A DNA stretch of 64,000 nucleotides from Paractinoplanes toevensis (GCF_018332695.1 NZ_BOQN01000087.1:148710-212709); one strand, 5' to 3'; positions 15,526 to 24,508 are shown, counted from the first letter of the stretch. Notes: generated by a model not told the origin, from the sequence alone. Numbers and translations: made by a program.

Positions 15526-18500
15526 TACGGGTGCGGGTCCAGGGTGCGGTGCAGGTAGCGGCGTTCGCGCATGGCCTCGGCGGCCGGGTGGCCGACGCCC
15601 AGGGCCCGGATCAGGCGCTGGAGCACCTCGTTCTCCTCGTCGGGGGACGCGCCGTGCAGGTCCCGGCGCATCAGCACCAGGTTGGCGGCGCAGCGGACCG
15701 CGTCCGGGTGTTCCGGGCCGATCACCTGGTCGGCCCGGGCGGAGATCGGCAGGAGCAGTTCGTGCGCCTGCGGCACCGCGCCCCACTCGGCCATGAAGAT
15801 CGCCTGGTTCATCCGGGCGGCCAGGGTGTACGGGTGTTCCGGGCCCAGCACGATCTCGAACGAGTCCGCCGCCCGCAGCGCCAGCTCCCGCGCCGACGTG
15901 AGGTCGCCGCGCGCGCGGGCCACCGCCGCCCGGTTGTTCAGGCAGGACACCGTGTACGGGTGTTCCTCGCCGAACCGCTCGGTGTAGCGCCGCTGCATCT
16001 GCAGCAGCTCCGCCTCGGCGCTGGCCGCCTCGCCCACCGCGAGCAGGTTGACCGCCCGGCTCAGCCGGCAGGTCAAGGTCTCCGGCTGGAACGGCCCGAG
16101 GACCTGGTTCAGCGTCTCGTACGCCGTCTCCAGGTGCTGGGCCGCGTCCTGCGCCCGCCCGGCGCTGCGCTCGGACACGGCCAGGTTGGTCAGGGCGTTC
16201 AGGGTGCGGGGTGCCTCCTCCCCGTAAGCCTGCCGGCACCGGCCGAGGATGTCGCGCAGGAGCGTCACCGACTCCTCGTACTCGCCGGCCTCGCGCAGGT
16301 CCCGGCCGAGGCTGCCGCCGGCCAGCAGGGTGACCGAGTGCTGCGGGCCGAGGATCATGCCGGCCCGGGTGAACACCTGCCGGGACCGGTCGCGGGCGGC
16401 CCGGAAGTCGCCGACGAACCGCAGCGACGCGGCCAGGTTGTTCAGGGCGAGGAGGCTGCGCTGGTGGTCCTCACCGAAGTACTCCACCCAGGCCGCGGTG
16501 GTCTCCTCGTCCAGCTTGCGGGCCTCCGCGTAGCGGCCCAGCGCGCGCAGGTCGCCGCCGAGGCCACCGGCGGTGATCAGGGTGTGCGGGTGGTGGTCGC
16601 CGAGCAGCCGCCGCTGCTCGGTCAGGATCGCCTCGTCCATCTCCCGTGAGGTCTCGAACTCGGCCTGGTCGCGGACGATGTTGGCCAGGTTGAACCGCAA
16701 CTGCAGCAACTGCCGGCTGAGCACGGACCGCGCTTCGGGGTCGGTGACGGTCTCCCGGAGCTGTTCCCAGCGGCGCACGTAGTCCTCGCCGACCCGGCGG
16801 CCGTCGTTGAAGCCGCCGGCGAACCAGATGTACCGCAGCCGGTCGATGATCAGCCGCCGGACCGGTTCCTCGAGGGACTGGTGGACCCGGGCGACCTCCA
16901 GGTGCGGCCAGATCATCTGGAAGCGCCGCCAGTTGCCCGGGTCGTCGACCTCGCCGGACGGGCGGGCCGCGGCCAGCACCAGGTGCACCTCGCGGCGGGC
17001 CTCGTCGCGCTGCTGCGACGTCATCTGCTGGCGCACCACGTGCTGCACGATCCGGTGCACCCGGATCTGGCCGCCGCTGACGTCCACCTTGAGCAGAGCC
17101 AGCCGGTTGATCTGCTGGACCAGCGCGCCGCGGTACATGGTCTCGGTGACCATCGGGTCCAGCGGCCGCAGCAACTCGGCCATCCGGTCGCTGTAGACCA
17201 GGTCGAGCGCGACCTCGGGGGCCAGCACCGAGCACAGCTGCAGCAGCCGGTAGGCGGCCGCCGACCGCTCCTTGAGGCGCTGGAGCGACAGGTCCCAGAT
17301 CGGCTGGAGGTCGGACGGGCCGTACTCGTCGAGGTGACCGAGGTATTCGGCGACCGGCTTGCCGGTGTCGGCGAGCCAGGCGCCCGCGGCCGCCACCGCG
17401 ATGGGCAGGTCGCCGAGCGCGTCGGCGAGCCGGCCGGCGTCGTCCGGCCGCATCGCCGGCACCCGGCGGCGCAGGTGCGCGATGCTCTCCCGGCGGTCGA
17501 ACACGTCGACCTGGATGGATTCGGCGCGCTCCGCCCAGCCGGCGTCCCGGGACGTGATGATCACGTGGCCGCCGGGGCCGCGGGGCAGGAACCGGGTGAC
17601 CGTCTCGACGTCCTCGGCGTTGTCCAGAATGACCAGCCAGCGGCGCAGCGACTCGCCCCGGGCCAGCGCCGACAGCACCGCCCGGGCCTGCTCGACGATC
17701 GAGCCGCCGCCCGGCAGGCCGAGTTCCCGGCCGAGCTCGGACAGCTGGGTGTCGATGAACGTCACCGGGTCCGAGTTGATCCACCAGACGAAATCGTAAG
17801 CGTTGCGGAAGCGGTGGGCGTACTCCATCGCGACCTGGGTCTTGCCGATACCGCCCATGCCCTGCAGCGCCACCGGGGAGGCGCCGGAGAGCACCACCGG
17901 GCTGGAGGTGGTCTCCAGCCGGCTGCGCAGCTCGATCAGGTCGTCCTCGCGGCCGGTGAACTGCACGTTGCGGATGGGCGCGTTGAACAGCAGCGTCGCC
18001 CGGCCCGGGTAGCGCAGGCCGACCCGGCCGCGGTCGAAGTTGTCGACCGGGTGGCCGACCAGCTTCAGCAGCCGGGTGATCGCGATCTCCTCGGGCTGGC
18101 CGACCAGGAAGGCGGAGTCGGCATCGGACTGTCCGCGCAGCGGCCGCACGTCGGCCACGTAGACGACCAGCGGGGCACGCGGGTCGGTGCGCTCCCGCGG
18201 CACCCGCGCCTCCTCCCGCTCGGCGTTGGCCGGCGAGATGACGGTGAGCAGGCGGCCGTCCGGGATCGCCCCGCTGTCCGCGTCGAGCCCGCTGGTGACC
18301 AGGTTGACGGTCACCCCGGCGGTCTCCAGCACCCGGGCGATCCACTCCGCCCACAGCCGGTCGTCGGGGGCGTGCCGCAGCGCCACCGTGGTCTCCGGCA
18401 GCACGGCCGCGCGCACGAACCGGGCCGCGGTGCGTTCCCGCAGCGACTCGTCCATCAGCGGCAGGCCGGTCACCTCGCCGCCGGTGAGGTAGTCGGTCAG

Positions 18501-19391
18501 CGTCTCGTAGGCGGCCAGCATCGAGGTGCGCGAGCCGGGCCGGTCGCCGAACGTCGCGAGGGTCTCCTCGTACGCGTAGAAGGGCTGATAGGGCACCTCG
18601 ACGGTGGCCCAGTACGCGTCCCGTTCGGACGGGTTCATGCCGGCCGGCAGGCTGGTGAAGCGCTGCCGGGCGACGAGCCGGCCGGCGTCGGCGCGTTTCT
18701 TCTCGGCCAGGTCGACCCGCATCGGCACCGGCAGGATCCGGATGGGCCGGCGGCCGGTGAGCCGGGTGACGTTGGCGGCGACCGTGGCGGCGCCGTCGAT
18801 GCCCTGCTCGCTGAAGGTGAAGCAGTCGATCAGCACGTCCGGCATGTGCACGGTGCAGATGCCGGCCACGTCGCTCCACCCGGTACGGCTGTCGATCAGC
18901 GCGTAGTCGTAGTGCGCCTTCATGTCGTCGCGGAGCGCGTCGAACAGCTGGCCGCCGCCGTAGCGTTCGTAGAACTCGTCCCAGTCCCGCTCGTAGATGC
19001 TGCGCGCGTAGTTCTGGTCCTGGTTGCCGGCCGCCAGGAAGTCGATCACGCCGCCGGCCGGGAAGTGCGGCCAGTCGATGCTGAACGCGTGCCGGCTGAC
19101 CCGGGCGAAGTCGCGGTGCCAGTCGCCGGGCCGTTCCACGTTCTGCATGGTGGCCTGCTCGTAGCGGCGGACCAGCTCGACGACGCCGCCGGAGGAGGCG
19201 AGGGCGCCCGGGTCGATGAAGGGCCGGAAGAAGCGGTGCAGGCCGGGTGAGTCGAGGTCCCAGTCGGCGACCAGCACGCGCTTGCCGTTGGCGGCCAGGA
19301 TCCAGGCCACGTTGGCCAGGGCCATGGTCCGGCCGGTCCCACCCTTGTACGAGTAGAACGTGACGACCTTGCCGCCCGAGTCCTCAAGCAT
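15522..19391 (-). CDS. fxsT: FxSxx-COOH system tetratricopeptide repeat protein with P-loop and NB-ARC domains
   Basis: 1289-aa STAND-like protein. Residues 9-300 are a MinD/ParA-like P-loop with the deviant Walker A KGGTGRT (16-22). Residues about 320-450 look TIR-like. NB-ARC follows with Walker A GMGGIGKT (511-518) and the LDNAEDVETV Walker B. Residues about 830-1280 are tetratricopeptide repeats with many LNNLAxSxRxxG units. This domain order is that of the FxSxx-COOH TPR protein. It overlaps fxsC by 8 bp in the operon. It probably serves as signalling or regulatory output for the modified peptide; the function is not known for the family. Confidence 0.9.
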   Translation of the reverse strand: MLEDSGGKVVTFYSYKGGTGRTMALANVAWILAANGKRVLVADWDLDSPGLHRFFRPFIDPGALASSGGVVELVRRYEQATMQNVERPGDWHRDFARVSRHAFSIDWPHFPAGGVIDFLAAGNQDQNYARSIYERDWDEFYERYGGGQLFDALRDDMKAHYDYALIDSRTGWSDVAGICTVHMPDVLIDCFTFSEQGIDGAATVAANVTRLTGRRPIRILPVPMRVDLAEKKRADAGRLVARQRFTSLPAGMNPSERDAYWATVEVPYQPFYAYEETLATFGDRPGSRTSMLAAYETLTDYLTGGEVTGLPLMDESLRERTAARFVRAAVLPETTVALRHAPDDRLWAEWIARVLETAGVTVNLVTSGLDADSGAIPDGRLLTVISPANAEREEARVPRERTDPRAPLVVYVADVRPLRGQSDADSAFLVGQPEEIAITRLLKLVGHPVDNFDRGRVGLRYPGRATLLFNAPIRNVQFTGREDDLIELRSRLETTSSPVVLSGASPVALQGMGGIGKTQVAMEYAHRFRNAYDFVWWINSDPVTFIDTQLSELGRELGLPGGGSIVEQARAVLSALARGESLRRWLVILDNAEDVETVTRFLPRGPGGHVIITSRDAGWAERAESIQVDVFDRRESIAHLRRRVPAMRPDDAGRLADALGDLPIAVAAAGAWLADTGKPVAEYLGHLDEYGPSDLQPIWDLSLQRLKERSAAAYRLLQLCSVLAPEVALDLVYSDRMAELLRPLDPMVTETMYRGALVQQINRLALLKVDVSGGQIRVHRIVQHVVRQQMTSQQRDEARREVHLVLAAARPSGEVDDPGNWRRFQMIWPHLEVARVHQSLEEPVRRLIIDRLRYIWFAGGFNDGRRVGEDYVRRWEQLRETVTDPEARSVLSRQLLQLRFNLANIVRDQAEFETSREMDEAILTEQRRLLGDHHPHTLITAGGLGGDLRALGRYAEARKLDEETTAAWVEYFGEDHQRSLLALNNLAASLRFVGDFRAARDRSRQVFTRAGMILGPQHSVTLLAGGSLGRDLREAGEYEESVTLLRDILGRCRQAYGEEAPRTLNALTNLAVSERSAGRAQDAAQHLETAYETLNQVLGPFQPETLTCRLSRAVNLLAVGEAASAEAELLQMQRRYTERFGEEHPYTVSCLNNRAAVARARGDLTSARELALRAADSFEIVLGPEHPYTLAARMNQAIFMAEWGAVPQAHELLLPISARADQVIGPEHPDAVRCAANLVLMRRDLHGASPDEENEVLQRLIRALGVGHPAAEAMRERRYLHRTLDPHPY

Positions 19392-20571
19392 CTGGTGATC
19401 CCTCTCCCCCGGAAATCCTGGGCAGGACGGAGTCGGCGCCCTTGGGCAGGAACACCGGGGCGTTCTTCCGGTAGACGGTGCAGGCGTTGTCGATGATGGA
19501 CGGGAGCCGGTCGACGAGCCGGCCGATGTCCACGATGAGCGTGATCCGGCTCTGGGCCACCCCGGCGGCAGTCAGCGTAGCGGCGACCGACTCGTACAGG
19601 CGGGCGCCGCGCGCGACGTACTGCGGATCGGAGTGGTCGGCGACCAGCAGCACCGTCGCCCAGTCGGGCAGCCGGCCGGCCAGCTCACGCAGCCGCTCCT
19701 TGCCGCCGGTGGTGCCGGCCAGCCACGGGTCGATCAGCACGAGGGCGGCGCCCTCGGCCAGCCGCAGCAGATCGGTTGCCCGGTCGGCGATCCGGGCCGG
19801 CTGGCCGAGACGCTCGGCGACGTTCGCGACGTACTCCGCGATGGGGAACTTCTGCACCCCGCGGTACGGGTTCCAGCTGCGCGGGGACGACCCGTAGGGT
19901 GCGGCGGCCCGCCCGCCGGGCCGCTCGGCGCGGGACGGCGCGAGCACCCCGACGGTGAACTGGATGTCGGTGGAGTCGGTCGGTTCGACCTCGACCTCGT
20001 CGATGGCGACCGCCTCGCGCCCGGGTCGCGGCGCCGCGGCGGCGGCCGTCACGATCTCGCGGGCCATCCGGGTCACGACGGTGCGGTACTGCCGGCGGTA
20101 CATGGCCAGCCGGACCATCGCCTGCAGGCCCTCCTCGGCGTACTCCGGGATGCCGGCGCCGAGCCGCAGCGCCGCCGCCCGTTCCGCCTCGCGTTCCCAG
20201 CGCGGCCAAGGCACCCACAGCACCGGCAGGACGAACCGCTCGGCGTCGGCCTCGCCGTCGAACCGGCCGGTGAACGATGCCCTCTCGCGCAGCGGCCACG
20301 ACTTGTTGAAGTAGCCCGGCGAGTAGAGCGCCACGAACACGTCGGTGCTGCTGAGCACCCCGGTCAGCTCGGCCTTCCAGTCGCTCATCGGGCGGACCAG
20401 GTCGTCGTAGTAGCCGACCGGGGTGGACGGTTCCGCCCCGGTCAGCTTCGCCACCTCGGCGGACAGCTCGGTGAACAGCCGGCCGGCCCAGTGGTCGGTG
20501 TCCGGACGGTCGTCGGCGCGCAGCCGCACCGAGTGGCCGTAGGAGAGGTAGAAGTAGTAGCGCGAGGTCAC
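19384..20571 (-). CDS. fxsC: TIR-like protein FxsC
   Basis: 395-aa protein. It begins MTSRYYFYLSYGHSVRLRADD, then GRLFTELSAEVAKLTG, matching the TIR-like FxsC pattern. It contains the aromatic cluster YSPGYFNKSWPLRERASFTGRF followed by VLPVLWVPWPRWE. The C-terminal half, from about residue 230, is a separate globular part with LLVADHSDPQYVARGARLYESV. Expected to be a cytosolic partner of FxsT. It overlaps the second TIR-like gene by 4 bp. Enzyme activity (NAD hydrolase) is not shown. Confidence 0.88.
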   Translation of the reverse strand: MTSRYYFYLSYGHSVRLRADDRPDTDHWAGRLFTELSAEVAKLTGAEPSTPVGYYDDLVRPMSDWKAELTGVLSSTDVFVALYSPGYFNKSWPLRERASFTGRFDGEADAERFVLPVLWVPWPRWEREAERAAALRLGAGIPEYAEEGLQAMVRLAMYRRQYRTVVTRMAREIVTAAAAAPRPGREAVAIDEVEVEPTDSTDIQFTVGVLAPSRAERPGGRAAAPYGSSPRSWNPYRGVQKFPIAEYVANVAERLGQPARIADRATDLLRLAEGAALVLIDPWLAGTTGGKERLRELAGRLPDWATVLLVADHSDPQYVARGARLYESVAATLTAAGVAQSRITLIVDIGRLVDRLPSIIDNACTVYRKNAPVFLPKGADSVLPRISGGEGSPDA

Positions 20572-21236
20572 GGGCCACTCCTCTCGAACGTGGTGCGCAG
20601 GCCGTCCTCGCGCTCGAGGTACAGCGGTTTCACCCAGTAGGTGCGCCGGATCCGTTCCACGTGCTGCGCGATCCGCCAGACGACCGCCTCGTACACATTG
20701 ACCTGCCCGGTCTTGAGCAGCCCGAGCATGCCCTCGGCCTCGTAGGCGGCGCGGTCGGCCGACGGCAGCCGGGGTGGCCGGAAGTAGTTGACCTCGGCCA
20801 CCACCGGCGGCAGGTCACCGGTCACCGGGGTCCACAGCACCGGGACGATGGCGCTCTCGGCCGGGTCGGCGTCGGGCGCCCGGGGCACCACCTCGCGGCG
20901 GGCGAACAGGTCCCACTCGCGGGCGCACCACTCGCTGCGATGCAGGTAGGGCATCGAGAGCAGGCAGACGAACACCTGGCAGGAGCCGGCCGCATAGAGC
21001 ACCCGGCGGCGCCACAGGTCGCCGCCGGCGGTGTCCACGTCGATGAAGCCGGCGCCCCGGCCGGGCATCGCGCCGACCAGATCGTTGACGTCGGCGGTGA
21101 GATCGTCGAAGAACCGGGTGACGAACCGCCCGGCCTCGCGGGGCGGGCCGACCGCGCGCAGGGGCGGCTTGGGGCGCGAATAGCTCAGGAAGAAGACCGG
21201 TGCGGCCGGATCCTCGTTCTTGAACTCGCCAGTCAC
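20568..21236 (-). CDS. Second TIR-like protein of the Fxs cluster
   Basis: 222-aa single TIR-like domain. It has the N-terminal FFLSYSRPK strand, the FFDDLTADVNDLVG helix and SEWCAREWDLFARREV, whose WCxxE resembles the conserved TIR box with its catalytic-position Glu. It is clearly related to FxsC but much shorter and without the C-terminal half. GTG start at 21236. It sits between fxsB and fxsC; a shared mRNA is very likely. The presence of two TIR-like proteins suggests a division of labour or a heteromeric pair. Confidence 0.83.
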   Translation of the reverse strand: MTGEFKNEDPAAPVFFLSYSRPKPPLRAVGPPREAGRFVTRFFDDLTADVNDLVGAMPGRGAGFIDVDTAGGDLWRRRVLYAAGSCQVFVCLLSMPYLHRSEWCAREWDLFARREVVPRAPDADPAESAIVPVLWTPVTGDLPPVVAEVNYFRPPRLPSADRAAYEAEGMLGLLKTGQVNVYEAVVWRIAQHVERIRRTYWVKPLYLEREDGLRTTFERSGP

Positions 21237-21291
21237 CCGTCGTGCCTCCCCAGGACCCGGTGATCTCAGTCAACCATGCGCGGGCAACCGG

Positions 21292-23352
21292 TCACGACCA
21301 CCCGGCCACCGTCTCGGCCATCCGCGCGGTGAACCGGCGGCCGGCCTCGGTGAGCCGCTCCCCCGATCGCAGGGCGGTCAGGGCGGCGGCCGTCCAATCG
21401 CGATACATCACATAGTTCGGCCGGGCCCCGGGAACCCCCCGCTCGGTGCGCCGCCGCCAGATGTCGGCGATGGCCAGATGGGCGTACGTGCCCTGGATGG
21501 CGGCCTCGATCGGGCGCGGGTCGGGCCGCCAGCCGACGGACAGCCGGTCGGCCACCGCGCTGTCCGGGACCAGGTCGATCAGGTCGAGCACGGCGCCGAG
21601 CTTGGTGTGCTGGAACTCGTGCACCAGCATCACGGCCATGGCGGCCGGATCGTCGGTGTAGGCGATACCGAGCGCGCCGTACGCGTGCCGGGAGGTGGCG
21701 CTGCGCAGGGTGCCGTCCGGGGCGGGCACCAGCGGGGTGATCACCGTGACGCCGCGGCGCAGCCCGTCCGCCTGGTCGGGGGCGTCCCGCTCGACCCATT
21801 CCCACGCCCGGTCCAGCACGGACACCCAGGCCGAGGCGTCGCCGACCGGGCCGGCAGCCGGATATCCGAACCGGTCGCGGTACGGGTCGGCGTCGTCCAG
21901 CCGCACCGGCTTCCCGCCCAGCCGCACGTAGGTGGCGGCGGCGGACTTCTCCACCTCGGCGGCGAGCACCCCGAGGCGCCCGAAGTCGGGTTCGGAGTTG
22001 GACTCGTCGAGGCAGGTCACCGCCCAGGACCGCACGAACGGGCCGGCGATGACCTGGTTGAACGCGACCGGCGACCGGCGCTCCACCTCGGGCAGCGTCT
22101 TCCAGTCCCCGGCAAGCGCCGCCACCTCGCTCACCAGCGCCCGGTTGATCGCCAGTTCGGCGTCGGCCAGCAGCTCGACCGCCTCGGCGTCGCCGAATCC
22201 GTAACCGAGCTGGTCGAACACCGCGGGCGGGAGCGAACCGAGGTCGCCGGGCGGCGCCGGCCGTTCGTTGATGGTGATGATGAGCTCCTTCAGGTCGTCG
22301 CAGTAGACCGACGGATTGTCGAAGCCGTTCGCGGCCCGGTAGCGGTGCGCGGTCATCCCGCCGCCGCACTGCCGCACCACCGGGCAGGCCCGGCAGGTGG
22401 CCGAGAGCACGGCCAGGCCACCCCGGCGGCGGCGCATGGCGGGCTGCTCGGTGACCTCGTCGGCGCCGGCGGTGAAGACGGTGAGACCGGTCGCGCCGCC
22501 GCCGTCCACCGTGGTCTTCATCGAGTCGGGTTCCTCCCAGGCCCCGTCGGTCTCGATCACCACGATGTCGCCGGCGTCGATCCCGATGGCCTCGGTGGCG
22601 CTCGGGCCGCCGGCCGCGAGTGCGGCGATCGAGTCGAACAGCCTGATCGGCACCGGCCGGCCGTCGGCGACCCAGCGCTCGTGCACGGCCAGCAGCCAGG
22701 CCGCGTACGAGCCCGGCGGGGGCGGGTCGGCCCAGGTGGCGTGGGGCAGCAGCAGATCGATGCGGGGCGCCTTCTCGGCGAGCAGCGCCTCGTAGACGGC
22801 GATCGGGTCGTTGGTCAGGTCCACCGTGCACAGCAGGCCGGCGTAGAGCGGCCGGTAGCGGGGCTGCCGCAGCAGGGCGAGGGCGCGCAGCGTCTGCGGA
22901 TGGCTGGTGGCGCCGTTGCGGAACCGCCGGTGGAGATCGTTGGCGGCCCGGTCGCCGTCCAGCGACACCCCGACCCGGACCCCGGCCTCGAGCAGCACCT
23001 CGGCCATCGGGGCGTCCAGGCGTACGCCGTTGGTCTGCATCCGCAGGCTCAGTTCGGCGGCCGGGCCGATCGTCTCGCGCAGCTCGCGCAGGACCTCGCG
23101 AAGGCGCGCAGCGCCGAGCAGCAGCGGTTCGCCGCCGTGCAGGATGACGCCGACCCGGGCGATGTCGTGCGCCCGGGCGTGATCGGCGATCCGCCCGGCG
23201 GCCGCCCGCACCGTCGCCATGCTCATCACCGGTGGACGGCCGCGCCACGACTGGTCGCGATGCTCGTAGACGTAGCAGTGGTCACATGCGAGGTCGCATC
23301 GGCTGGCGACCTTCAGCACGAAGTGGCGCAGCGGACGCCACGGAACCTCCAC
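21292..23352 (-). CDS. fxsB: Radical SAM/SPASM maturase FxsB with HExxH extension
   Basis: 686-aa peptide-modifying enzyme. The radical SAM cluster is CxxxCxxC at C19, C23 and C26 (RCDLACDHCYVY), followed by GGEPLL and an auxiliary SPASM part with C320, C323, C329 and C351. The C-terminal 300 residues carry HEFQH at 578-582, the HExxH motif of the metal-dependent beta-hydroxylase-like extension. GTG start at 23352 lies 5 bp downstream of the precursor stop. It would use SAM-derived radicals to cross-link the FxSxx end of FxsA. The extension looks active because both His and the Glu are kept. Confidence 0.92.
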   Translation of the reverse strand: MEVPWRPLRHFVLKVASRCDLACDHCYVYEHRDQSWRGRPPVMSMATVRAAAGRIADHARAHDIARVGVILHGGEPLLLGAARLREVLRELRETIGPAAELSLRMQTNGVRLDAPMAEVLLEAGVRVGVSLDGDRAANDLHRRFRNGATSHPQTLRALALLRQPRYRPLYAGLLCTVDLTNDPIAVYEALLAEKAPRIDLLLPHATWADPPPPGSYAAWLLAVHERWVADGRPVPIRLFDSIAALAAGGPSATEAIGIDAGDIVVIETDGAWEEPDSMKTTVDGGGATGLTVFTAGADEVTEQPAMRRRRGGLAVLSATCRACPVVRQCGGGMTAHRYRAANGFDNPSVYCDDLKELIITINERPAPPGDLGSLPPAVFDQLGYGFGDAEAVELLADAELAINRALVSEVAALAGDWKTLPEVERRSPVAFNQVIAGPFVRSWAVTCLDESNSEPDFGRLGVLAAEVEKSAAATYVRLGGKPVRLDDADPYRDRFGYPAAGPVGDASAWVSVLDRAWEWVERDAPDQADGLRRGVTVITPLVPAPDGTLRSATSRHAYGALGIAYTDDPAAMAVMLVHEFQHTKLGAVLDLIDLVPDSAVADRLSVGWRPDPRPIEAAIQGTYAHLAIADIWRRRTERGVPGARPNYVMYRDWTAAALTALRSGERLTEAGRRFTARMAETVAGWS

Positions 23353-23357
23353 CCGGG

Positions 23358-23516
23358 TCAGATCCCCGAGCCGAAGGAGGCAGTCACCTCGGACCGGTCA
23401 CGTCGCACGATTCGATGCACGATCCGCGCCGCCGCGGTGCGATCGATCCGGTCGATCGGGCTGTTGCGCGCCTCGTCAAGCGGCGCAGGCGTGCCCGTGG
23501 TGGTGCTGCGTTCCAC
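23358..23516 (-). CDS. fxsA: FxSxx-COOH RiPP precursor peptide
   Basis: 52-aa precursor. It ends in Phe48-Gly49-Ser50-Gly51-Ile52-COOH, exactly the FxSxx-COOH signature. The rest is a hydrophilic, Arg-rich leader (IDRTAAARIVHRIVRRDRSE). GTG start at 23516 is preceded by GGGGGA at about 6 nt; a start upstream would run into the promoter. A small 5-bp gap separates it from fxsB. The FxS residues are the expected site of cyclophane formation, based on the family. Confidence 0.85.
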   Translation of the reverse strand: MERSTTTGTPAPLDEARNSPIDRIDRTAAARIVHRIVRRDRSEVTASFGSGI

Positions 23517-23556
23517 GTCGTGTCCCCCAAACGAGCGCTCAGGTGCGGCCGTTGCG

Positions 23557-23585
23557 AGCATAGACAACACCCGACGTCATGTCAC
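23557..23585 (-). promoter_or_regulatory. Predicted promoter of the fxs operon
   Basis: On the minus strand, GTGACA (-35; 5 of 6 match to TTGACA) is separated by 17 nt from TATGCT (-10). This would start transcription near 23550 and leave a leader of about 35 nt before the fxsA GTG at 23516. It overlaps the 3' end of the eamA gene by 9 bp. Confidence 0.5.
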
Positions 23586-24425
23586 GGCGACGGTTGGTGA
23601 TCCAGTTGGGGTGCGGGCGCCCCGGCGGGTCGCGCCGATTCCGGCGGCGACCACCAGCGTGACGCCGGCGGCGCCGGCCACGCCGGGGATCTGGTGCAGG
23701 CCGACCGCCCCGATCAACAGGGCGAATGCCGGCTCGAGAGCCATCAGCGTGCCGAACGCGGCCGTCGTCAGCCTGCGCAGGGCGAGCATTTCCATGCCGA
23801 ACGCGATGAGCAGCACCACGCCGAGCAGGAAGCCGCGCAGCAGCTGATCTCCCGTCAGTTTGCCCAAAGTGGACGGATCGACGGTAAGCGTGGCGACCAG
23901 GGCGGCGACCGGCATCGACACCGCGAGGCCCTTGATCCCGTCGACCCGGTCGCCGACCCGCTGGGTCAGGATGATGTAGGCGCCCCAGCAGACCGCCGCA
24001 CCGAGCGCGTAGACCACGCCCAGCGGATCGGCGCCGCCCTCCCACGGTGTGGTCAGCAGCAGCACGCCGACCGCCGCGCAGGCCGGCCAGAGCACCGAGC
24101 GGCGGTTCTGGGCGGCGGCGACGCCGAGCGGGCCGAGGAACTCGATCGCGCTGGCGGTGCCGAGCGGCAGCCGGCCCACCGCGGCCATGAACAGGATCGT
24201 GGCTCCGGCGGTGGCCACCCCGAGCAGCGCGGCCGCGCCGAGGTCGCGGGCGGTGAAGTCGCGGGCTCTCGGCCGGATCAGGATGAGCAGCAGCAGGCCG
24301 GCCCAGGACAGGCGCAGCCAGGCGGCACCCTCGGCGCCGAGTTGGTCGATCAGGCCGACGCTCGCCGCGACGCCGGCCTGAACGGTCAGCATCGCGGCCA
24401 CGGCCAGTGCGGTTCCCCTCGTCAT
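23577..24425 (-). CDS. EamA/RhtA-family drug/metabolite exporter
   Basis: 282-aa integral membrane protein with about ten hydrophobic segments, in the duplicated five-plus-five EamA pattern. Characteristic stretches are AAWLRLSWAGLLLLILIRP (first repeat) and RRLTTAAFGTLMALEPAFALLIGAVGL (second repeat), close to threonine/homoserine exporter RhtA. Probably exports an amino acid or similar metabolite at the cytoplasmic membrane. It diverges from a LysR-type regulator at 24509. It lies upstream of the fxs operon on the same strand, but the fxs operon has its own promoter. Confidence 0.9.
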   Translation of the reverse strand: MTRGTALAVAAMLTVQAGVAASVGLIDQLGAEGAAWLRLSWAGLLLLILIRPRARDFTARDLGAAALLGVATAGATILFMAAVGRLPLGTASAIEFLGPLGVAAAQNRRSVLWPACAAVGVLLLTTPWEGGADPLGVVYALGAAVCWGAYIILTQRVGDRVDGIKGLAVSMPVAALVATLTVDPSTLGKLTGDQLLRGFLLGVVLLIAFGMEMLALRRLTTAAFGTLMALEPAFALLIGAVGLHQIPGVAGAAGVTLVVAAGIGATRRGARTPTGSPTVAVT

Positions 24426-24455
24426 ACCTTGGTTCTACGGTGCCGGAACTGTTCG

Positions 24456-24478
24456 TGTCCACGTGCCGATGCTGGACA
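24456..24478. promoter_or_regulatory. LysR-type inverted repeat between eamA and lysR
   Basis: TGTCCA-N11-TGGACA, a perfect 6-bp dyad with the 11-bp spacing and T-N11-A form expected for a LysR-type binding site. It is centred in the 83-bp divergent region, 31 bp from each start. This fits a regulator controlling both itself and the exporter. Confidence 0.6.
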
Positions 24479-24508
24479 TACCGTTCGGCATTTCCGCACA
24501 ATCATCCG

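Noticed and set aside
16881..19250. 789-codon open frame opposite fxsT
   Set aside because: Low-complexity translation, no ribosome binding site, and fully inside fxsT.
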